From positions 3,587,711 through 3,651,710 of the forward strand of contig OY811979.1 of NCBI GenBank assembly GCA_963681505.1: DNA of 64,000 nucleotides, read 5' to 3'. The stretch is from Eunapius fragilis. Its lineage: Eukaryota; Porifera; Demospongiae; Spongillida; Spongillidae. Under the pieces are notes generated by a model that was given only the letters and a program-made list of their open reading frames with translations, ran no database searches and was not told the DNA's origin. Of this stretch, positions 60,001 through 64,000 are shown in pieces. Made by a program: the position numbers and the translations under genes. Position 1 is the first letter of the stretch, and every line of letters starts with the position of its first letter.

Positions 60001-63000
60001 AAGTTCTATACATGCAGGGCTGGCGGAACAGGTCCAGCCGGTCTGGAGGCCGCCGGACCAATATTTAAACCCAACCACGCCCATTTTCTAGTTAATTAAT
60101 TAAGTGTACATGTACAATTATAATGGCTGCAAATGTTTAAAGTTTCATTTTCCTATGCAATTTGCCTTTCCAAAGCGTGTATCTGAGAAAGTTTTAAGGT
60201 TGCTGATTCAGATGAAAGGGACCATCTTTTAGTGCATTTAAGGTCCCTCACAATTGAAGACAGGATGTTTTTTGGCCAGCTTTGCCATGTTGGCCATCTC
60301 ATTTTAGTGATGCCTGCAGTGAGTGAGCGGTCCTTTTCTACGTTGAGGCGAGTGAAGAGCTATCTGCGAGCCACTATGAACCAGCAACGGTTGAATCACT
60401 TCATGATTACTAGCATATATAAAGAGAGTTTTGGATGCCACAGACTTGACACCAATTGCCAATGACTTTGTTTCTGGTAACGAACATAGAACTAAGATTA
60501 CGTATATTTGGTAAATTCTGACATTGTTATGTATATATACAGCATGCTGTAGATGTAATAATGCTGATAATCTAAATGATGCAAATGCTATGTATTTTGA
60601 CTTAAAAAGTGCGAAGCAGCTGGGGTGGAGCCCCAGACCCTGGTGGGGAAGCTTACAGCGCTCCCCCATACCTCCTTGCTGTAAGCTCCCACCCCCTCGC
60701 TGGACCAATCCTAAAGAGCTTCCGCCAGCCCTGCATGGATTGCCAAAAAGAATATTTAATATCACAAACACACATATATAATATATATATATATATATAT
60801 ATACGTGTTTTTAAATGGTGCTGTTAAAGTATTAAAAAGGAGATATCTACACCTAATTAAAAAGAATCTTCACTATTGCATCCATTTTGTCAGAAAATCA
60901 GGAAATAGACAAACAGACTCAAGAGTGCAAAACAAAACTGTATGGTTATTCAAAAGTACTGCTATGTAATATGCCAGTAGACATACATATTAATGCAAAC
61001 AACAAATTTTGTATTATTTGCTTGAGAGCTGCAACAAAAAAATATTTAATAGAGCATGGATGAGCTATTTGGAGGTCCATAGTTGAGAGAGAGCCAGAAA
61101 TGTAATGGCTGTGGAAACAAAGTTACTGCTGCTACTTGCCTTGAAAACTGTACAACAGTAAAAAAGCAAGCCCCCCCCCTCCCCTTGCTATCATGAGGGC
61201 ACATCCCCTTCCCTACTTGTGGACATAATTATCAGAACCCCCCCCCCCCCCCCCCCCCCCTCTTTACCACTGCTTCCAGGATTTATGGTACAAAGGTATA
61301 CCGTTGTGCTTTTCACTCCAGGAGCCACTCCTTGTTTCAATATTATGATTATGACTTCAATATGACCATACATAGTTGCTAACATCAAAGGAGTATATCC
61401 ATCCTGTGAAGAAAAATGACAAAATAAGTGGAAGTACAAATATGATTGGTTGGTATTAGCCACTTTGTAAACAGTCATCTTACACTGTCCTCCACTGTGG
61501 TATTGGCTACCTCAATAAGACACTTCACATTATTAATATCACCAGCCTTGATAGCAGCTTGGAGTGTAAGTTTCATATCCTGTAATATAATTAGGGGGTG
61601 GGTCATTACATGCACCCCTAACATCATTAGGGGTCATTGCAAGCATCCCTCACATCATTAGTCATTAGGGGGTCATTACATGCACCCCTCACATCATTAG
61701 GGGTCATTACATGCACCCCTCCCATCATTAGGGGTCATTACATGCACCCCTCACATCATTAGGGGTCATTACATGCACCCCTCACATCATTAGGGGTCAT
61801 TACATGCACCCCTCACATCATTAGGGGTCATTACATGCACCCCTCACATCATTAGGGGTCATTACATGCACCCCTCACATCATTAGGGGTCATTACATGC
61901 ACCCCTCACATCATTATGGGTCATTAAATGCACCCCGCACATCATTAAGGGTCATTACATGCACCCCTCACATCATTAGGGTCATTACATGCACCCCTCA
62001 CATCATTAGGGGTCATTACATGCACCCCTCACATCATTAGGGGTCATTACATGCACCCCTCACATCATTAGGGGTCATTACAAGCACCCCTTACATCATT
62101 AGGGGTCATTACATGCACCCCTCATATCATTAGGGATCATTACATGCACCTCTCACATCATTAAGGGTCATTACATGCACCCCTCACATCATTAGGGGTC
62201 ATTACGTGCACCCCTCACATCATTAGGGGGTCGTTACATGCACCCCTCACATCATTAGGGTCATTACATGCACCCCTCACATCATTAGGGGTCATTACAT
62301 GCACCCCTCACATCATTAGGGGTCATTACATGCACCCCTCACATCATTAGGGGTCATTAAAAGCACCCCTCACACCATTAGGGGTCATTACATGCACCCC
62401 TCACATCATTAGGGATCATTACATGCACCCCTCACATCATTAGGGGTCATTACATGCACCCCTCACATCATTAGGGGTCATTACATGCACCCCTCACATT
62501 ATTAGGGGTCATTACATGCACCCCTCACATCATTAGGGGTCATTACATGCACCCCTCACATCATTAGGGGTCATTACATGCACCCCACTATAACACAAAC
62601 GTATAGGTAGGTGGCCATTGCCCCTTCCCCCCCCCCCTCCCCCAAAACAAAATCTCTCAAAAGTAACTCAGAAGTATCTTGAACTCCATATGGAACATTC
62701 ACCCAATTGTGGATTTATACATACAGCATCCAAATCAAATCCGAACTATTACTCCCATCACCTTCCTATTTTCAACACTGCATACATACCACACCATTTC
62801 TATACATGGTAAATACATTTTGGTGCCTTAGCCATGCAGGGTACTGACATTACGAGGTCCGATACAACAACCATCTAACTTAGTCCTATTGAAAGGTTTA
62901 AAGACAGCTTACCTCCTTAGGTGGGTTGCCTGTAAGCATAGGTATAGGATCTAAGGTTTCGTTTGCAGAGTGCCAACCATCATTACTTGAGCTCCCAGAT

Positions 63001-63975
63001 GTCTGAGTGCTTAACTACAATTGAACAAGTGCTGTGTGTTATTTTACATATCCAATATGCAGTTCAAAAAATTCTTTAGAATTCTATCTTGGTTGGTGAG
63101 ACACCACAGAGTAAATGACGTTAGATGAGCTACACATGGCAATATAGGCTATTGTTGGCAATAGGCCAGTGCCAATTAGATGTGTGAATAGCACAATATA
63201 TGCTTTATGGATGTTTTTTTCTATACTGATATTTGGTTAGTCGATTGTACTCACTAGTCAATAGTGAAGTGAAAAACAACATGAATCAACCGCTGTTAAG
63301 TGGCATAAACCACACATGAGATATTAGGTGGAATGTTATAGATCTGCAATAACTCATCAAGGTGCCAAGTTATTAGCTATAACCATTCAAATATTTCAAT
63401 TATAATTTTGGAGGGTTTAATCTATTTGACTGGTTTGGTATGGTTAATTATATTTTTAATTAGCCATCTGTCTGATACAAAATACAAATGTGTGTGACTT
63501 ACTTCATTGACAGTAGGGGAAGTTGTGTTACTTTTAATTGTCTCATCGCCAATTGCATTCACCACTGGCTTCACCTTTACATCATGTGTATTTATGTGAA
63601 CATCACTTGCATTTGTCTCAGGGCCCATGGAGCTCAGTTCAGGCATGTTAACACCACCACAAGTCGTGTGAACATTCATATCACAAGCAACAGGGAGATC
63701 AGCATTCATACCACAAGGGGGATTAGCATTTCTTTGGCATGACACATGAGGGCTCTTGTGGGCAACAGAGGGGTCAGCATTCCTTTGGCATGATACATGA
63801 GGGATTTTGCCAGCAACAACTTTTTCCTTTCTGTCATCACCACCACCACCATCATCATTTCCACCAAAATCATTACCAGCATCATCATAACCATCATCAC
63901 TATCACTACTACTACTATCATCACCATCACATTTAACTTTCTTGTTACTGAAGGTTCTCACTGTATCACCAGCAG
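44697..63975 (-). CDS. Ankyrin / coiled-coil / Roc-COR GTPase-like gene, 14 exons in window
   Basis: The minus-strand exons are 63975-63503, 63014-62913, 61579-61484, 61403-61302, 59943-59866, 59516-59454, 59055-58990, 58901-58695, 58478-58347, 56545-56347, 56291-54364, 54269-54239, 54064-53882 and 45022-44697. Every junction has GT-AG borders, and phases agree throughout (about 1,327 codons). The first exon opens in phase 1, so more exons lie beyond the window. Order: acidic low-complexity region, about three ankyrin repeats, coiled coils, Roc-type GTPase, COR-like region, short C-terminus. Roc-COR (ROCO) proteins such as LRRK and DAPK1 are regulators of signalling and cell death. This one has no kinase within the window. 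Its introns hold a minisatellite, two hAT elements and a BEL/Pao element. I derived the exon model by hand. Confidence 0.72.
45200..45337 (-). repeat. BEL/Pao 3' LTR
   Basis: On the minus strand it begins TGTGTTATGAACTG and ends ATCACTTACA. It shares taacttctagctag, cagctggttccactcgtgca and cacaacaacaactg with the other LTR. It is 138 bp long, shorter than the partner, which has an extra 17-21 bp segment. Confidence 0.85.
45392..45703 (-). pseudogene. BEL/Pao polyprotein C-terminus (DUF5641-like)
   Basis: The reading VIVHDESLPRSFWELSCVQK and then RGATLRVINKKGK is the conserved segment downstream of the integrase core in BEL/Pao elements. It ends with a Pro/Arg-rich tail and stop at 45392. 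It is one frame away from the integrase core, with the shift near 45735. Confidence 0.78.
45709..46601 (-). pseudogene. BEL/Pao integrase catalytic core
   Basis: The DDE residues are visible in YTGVDFAGPLF, RFLSDNGKTF and APWWGGSFERM, with TRAVHLDIVTDMSSE between. The upstream KGRSLGRKLVYRCVICRRAEG continues the zinc-binding region, which is interrupted by the TTAA element at 46602. The frame is otherwise open for about 300 residues. Confidence 0.88.
47176..47234. repeat. Perfect 24-bp-arm hairpin
   Basis: The left arm 47176-47199 (ctagttgggcgtagcccgac plus cttc) is exactly mirrored at 47211-47234 across an 11-nt loop. It lies inside the Kolobok-like element and may be a small nested insertion or a transcription-blocking structure. 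Confidence 0.9.
48655..48851 (+). pseudogene. THAP zinc-finger domain fragment
   Basis: The frame from the ATG at 48655 reads MGVFCAVSGCFSTAYKR and ISFHRFPLG, the N-terminal C2 part and FP motif of a THAP DNA-binding domain. The remaining C..H ligands are not readable in frame, so an intron or frameshift follows. THAP domains are common in Kolobok and P-type transposases. Confidence 0.6.
48848..49060 (-). CDS. P2X7-intracellular-type Cys-rich domain exon
   Basis: The ATG at 49060 opens MMAVRPYSFEPTRR. An acidic stretch follows (DDSDIEEHE), then HTSWCSCAQCIPQATERECVC, which matches the zinc-binding Cys motif of the P2X7 receptor intracellular domain as found in many transposon-linked sponge and cnidarian proteins. 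The frame ends soon after, perhaps at a lost splice site. It lies near the right end of the Kolobok-like element. Confidence 0.55.
   Translation of the reverse strand: MMAVRPYSFEPTRRTSIVHVEGSADDSDIEEHESPPPESRLGHTSWCSCAQCIPQATERECVCCLLAHFP
49258..49840 (-). pseudogene. BEL/Pao integrase zinc-binding region
   Basis: The sequence includes RFKLFMDENGIWRCGGRL, HPVMLPRDHPFAALVV and DAHARVGHNRAKDTL, the H2C2-type N-terminal integrase region of BEL/Pao. Upstream, SELWYSGPEWL-type linker sequence (here ISKLWYSGPEWL) joins to RNase H in the same frame. The frame is cut at the TTAA insertion. Confidence 0.82.
49949..50335 (-). pseudogene. BEL/Pao RNase H region
   Basis: The characteristic blocks GFCDISTVAYAAVVYLV, TTIPRLELLLAVLL and CYSDSQVAIYWIKG are present. 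Two consecutive stops (TGA, TAA) after GVNKE near 49945 interrupt an otherwise continuous frame into the integrase part. Confidence 0.82.
50381..51344 (-). pseudogene. BEL/Pao reverse transcriptase
   Basis: RT motifs are in order: IRVVYNASAKSDGKLSLND, ALTADMEKAF, RFTRFVFGVASSPFLL and the catalytic ESTYVDDIVTG. These are followed by GGFNLRKFHTN and, in the next frame, GRFYDPLGFLAPV. Frameshifts occur near 50560 and 51346, and a TAG lies near 50381. Confidence 0.88.
51349..52100 (-). pseudogene. BEL/Pao aspartic protease region (A17/DUF1758-like)
   Basis: The catalytic segment MRVLLDSGSQR is read at the end of the preceding frame near 52050. A frameshift there leads to MKMLSLAPVG, VGSDHYWDIVTG and FWELEALGIQEPE. 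The order and the DSGSQ motif are characteristic of BEL/Pao retropepsins. Confidence 0.82.
52044..53505 (-). pseudogene. BEL/Pao Gag (DUF1759) with two zinc knuckles
   Basis: The N-terminal part (53505-53305) contains RGAHRASATRLMN and a Leu-rich coiled stretch. A DUF1759-type segment follows (DKFNYLRSLLEISAYEAI, about 53000), then MEVLLNLEAV to LPPAIRLIVSRK. The knuckles are CFNCLRKGHIGKKC and CRSCNRKHHPSIC. Frame changes near 52870 and 53300 show decay. Confidence 0.8.
53598..53615 (-). promoter_or_regulatory. Primer-binding site of the BEL/Pao element
   Basis: Directly after the 5' LTR end (ACA at 53616) the minus strand reads TGGTCCTACGAGCCGGGA. It begins TGG, complementary to a tRNA 3' CCA, and is followed by an acceptor and T-arm-like sequence (tcccggctcgtaggacca on the plus strand). 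The tRNA identity is not assigned. Confidence 0.7.
53616..53779 (-). repeat. BEL/Pao 5' LTR
   Basis: On the minus strand it begins TGTGTTTAAAATTCTG and ends ATCACTTACA. It aligns with 45200-45337 but carries an extra segment (gttcgcttcgctcaaagga). The divergence between LTRs suggests an old insertion. Confidence 0.82.
53882..54269 (-). CDS. Roc-COR gene: exons 12 and 13
   Basis: A 31-bp exon (54269-54239, GTIARAMKSE) and a 183-bp exon (54064-53882, DMLMQLPSAIFPRKF to SLKLQIS) follow the Roc-COR exon. Phases (0 to 1, 1 to 1) match exactly. The second exon ends at a GTATAT donor, about 100 bp before the end of the BEL/Pao LTR. I recognise no domain in them. Confidence 0.6.
54364..56291 (-). 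CDS. Roc-COR gene: GTPase (Roc) and COR-like exon
   Basis: A single 1,928-bp exon follows a 55-bp intron (56346-56292). The P-loop FVITGLPSTGKSQIL lies at about 56090-56050. The G3 region is YINVWDVGVS (about 55760) and the G4 region is VIVVGTHADLL (about 55510), in which THAD replaces NKxD as in many Roc domains. A G5-like CIAVNA follows. COR-like sequence runs from EVPLMWLCLRD through YNPTDPSSILHDHVIIKP to the end. Two oddities stand out. The stretch between P-loop and G3 (about 100 residues) is longer than in LRRK-type Roc domains, and the second glycine of the usual DxxG is valine here. Nucleotide hydrolysis may be weak or altered. Confidence 0.75.
56347..59516 (-). CDS. Roc-COR gene: coiled-coil exons
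   Basis: Five exons (59516-59454, 59055-58990, 58901-58695, 58478-58347, 56545-56347) encode charged helical sequence: EQRKKSQQRIRDLDIRLKDL, KCKQMKNLKRKMELF and ELTKKNIERQMQMLKRKM. Heptad spacing of Leu/Ile/Met is evident, so this is probably a dimerisation or linker segment between the ankyrin and GTPase parts. A hAT element (57052-58203) lies in the intron before the last of these exons. Confidence 0.65.
57052..58203. mobile_element. hAT-like element in a Roc-COR gene intron
   Basis: The left end CAGGGTTCGACGTAAGGGTT is mirrored at the right end, where the other strand reads CAGGGTTCGACATAAGGGTT, giving inverted repeats of 28 bp with one mismatch. Inside, the minus strand (57857-57633) reads ARQFKDRWLTAFPWLLFEQG and KMFCTVCASQ, the BED/C2-like N-terminal finger of hAT/ZMYM-type proteins. 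The 8-bp flanks do not match cleanly, although both contain tacat. It is non-autonomous or internally deleted. Confidence 0.75.
58200..58322 (+). repeat. 17-bp minisatellite, about 6-7 units
   Basis: Units of the type atgtctacatgcatgg are repeated directly, starting at the right end of the hAT-like element and ending just before the coiled-coil exon at 58347. Confidence 0.85.
59866..61579 (-). CDS. Roc-COR gene: ankyrin-repeat exons
   Basis: Exon 61579-61484 (LQAAIKAGDINNVKCLIEVA), exon 61403-61302 (DGYTPLMLATMYGHIEVI) and exon 59943-59866 (RTSLDIATRKRNKEVMRILI) each encode one ankyrin repeat or most of one. The TPLMLA and LDIA helix starts are canonical. Such repeats mediate protein binding. 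All three exons keep the same phase (0), which would ease exon duplication. The intron between the last two contains a hAT-like element (60015-60733). Confidence 0.72.
60015..60733 (+). mobile_element. hAT-like element with transposase C-terminus, in a Roc-COR gene intron
   Basis: The ends CAGGGCTGGCGGAA and TTCCGCCAGCCCTG are perfect 14-bp inverted repeats. The plus strand (about 60232-60465) encodes SERSFSTLRRVKSYLRATMN and RLNHFMITSIYKE, the C-terminal hAT dimerisation region. The rest of the transposase is deleted. The flanking 8-mers (tatacatg, catggatt) do not form a clear duplication. Confidence 0.8.
60779..60804. repeat. (AT)n microsatellite
   Basis: A pure alternating AT tract just right of the hAT-like element. 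Confidence 0.85.
61232..61261. repeat. Poly-C tract
   Basis: A run of more than 20 C, close to a shorter one at about 61171-61186. Length is likely to be uncertain in sequencing. It lies about 40 bp from an ankyrin exon on the intron side. Confidence 0.8.
61591..62586. repeat. 31-bp minisatellite, about 32 units, in a Roc-COR gene intron
   Basis: The unit is ggggtcattacatgcacccc plus tcacatcatta. Each unit contains acccct and aggggt around a 9-nt spacer, so each can fold into a small hairpin. Units are nearly identical, with occasional single changes (for example aagcacc, catatcatt). It begins about 12 bp from the splice acceptor of the first ankyrin exon (61579). Confidence 0.93.
62587..62912. 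other. Intron sequence; no gene recognised
   Basis: A C-rich run near 62625-62645 and AT-rich sequence up to the exon at 62913. Confidence 0.4.
62913..63975 (-). CDS. Roc-COR gene: N-terminal low-complexity exons
   Basis: Exon 63975-63503 starts after TTCTATTCTAG and encodes AAGDTVRTFSNKK. A Ser/Asp/Gly-rich acidic run follows, then a twice-repeated PHVSCQRNA segment with Cys, and it ends SPTVNE at a GTAAGT donor. Exon 63014-62913 encodes LSTQTSGSSSNDGW to NPPKE at a GTAAGC donor. The acidic run is encoded by a trinucleotide-rich tract (63835-63925) that is unstable by nature. It is probably a disordered linker. Confidence 0.6.
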
Positions 63976-64000
63976 CTAGAATAGAAATAACCATTTCATA

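Noticed and set aside
60007-60741. 8-bp target-site duplication of the hAT-like element
   Set aside because: The flanking 8-mers tatacatg and catggatt do not match.
61591-62586. CRISPR-like regular repeat array
   Set aside because: The units are directly tandem with no unique spacers between repeats, and the context is a eukaryotic intron. It is a minisatellite.

Overview
This window looks like animal nuclear DNA, most likely from a demosponge. No bacterial-style operons are visible. Genes are split by GT-AG introns, many only 49-55 bp long. The recognisable host genes belong to types common in sponges: an ankyrin / coiled-coil / Roc-COR protein, a Death-like-domain protein and relics of Ig-FN3 receptors. 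The species assignment is an inference from gene style; no search was run. Most of the sequence is transposable elements, their decayed remains, and simple or tandem repeats.

Left part (1-31 kb). The window opens inside a dispersed repeat that I call Rep-A (1-1612). TG-rich tandem units follow, then a piggyBac-like 5' end at a TTAA (4788-4791). Downstream is a short two-exon gene whose second exon resembles the Crinkler/RHS-type (CR) nuclease-like family (5097-6017). Next come a decayed Ty3/Gypsy element on the minus strand (6110-8250), a hAT fragment (8830-9135), an intron-bearing integrase relic (9490-10432) and Ig/FN3 receptor relics (11889-13383). An unrecognised coding region (15797-16734) and a non-LTR retrotransposon 3' end (17525-18563) lie between degenerate inverted termini. 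A second copy of that non-LTR family sits on the minus strand (23747-25190) and ends in a 32-bp minisatellite. Palindromic MITEs of one family recur at 8.6, 14.2, 23.0, 29.9, 30.6 and 35.5 kb.

Middle (31.6-39.6 kb). A very large inverted repeat, with arms of about 2.15 kb, is built from Rep-A copies. The arms match at coordinate x and 71220-x with no net length difference. The interior holds two older, more diverged Rep-A copies that are also mirrored.

Right part (42-64 kb). A second intron-bearing integrase pseudogene (42163-43680) lies just upstream of the last two exons of a Death-like-domain gene (43809-44448, plus strand). That gene converges on a 14-exon gene on the minus strand (63975 down to 44697). 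In order, it encodes an acidic low-complexity N-terminus, ankyrin repeats, coiled coils, a Roc-type GTPase and COR-like region in one 1.9-kb exon, and a short C-terminus. All exon phases agree. Its introns carry nested insertions: a 31-bp minisatellite, two hAT elements, and in the last intron a whole BEL/Pao retrotransposon (45200-53779). The BEL/Pao element is itself split by a 2.65-kb TTAA-flanked Kolobok-like element carrying THAP and P2X7-type zinc-binding fragments. The Roc-COR gene is the only host gene in the window that looks intact over a long stretch.
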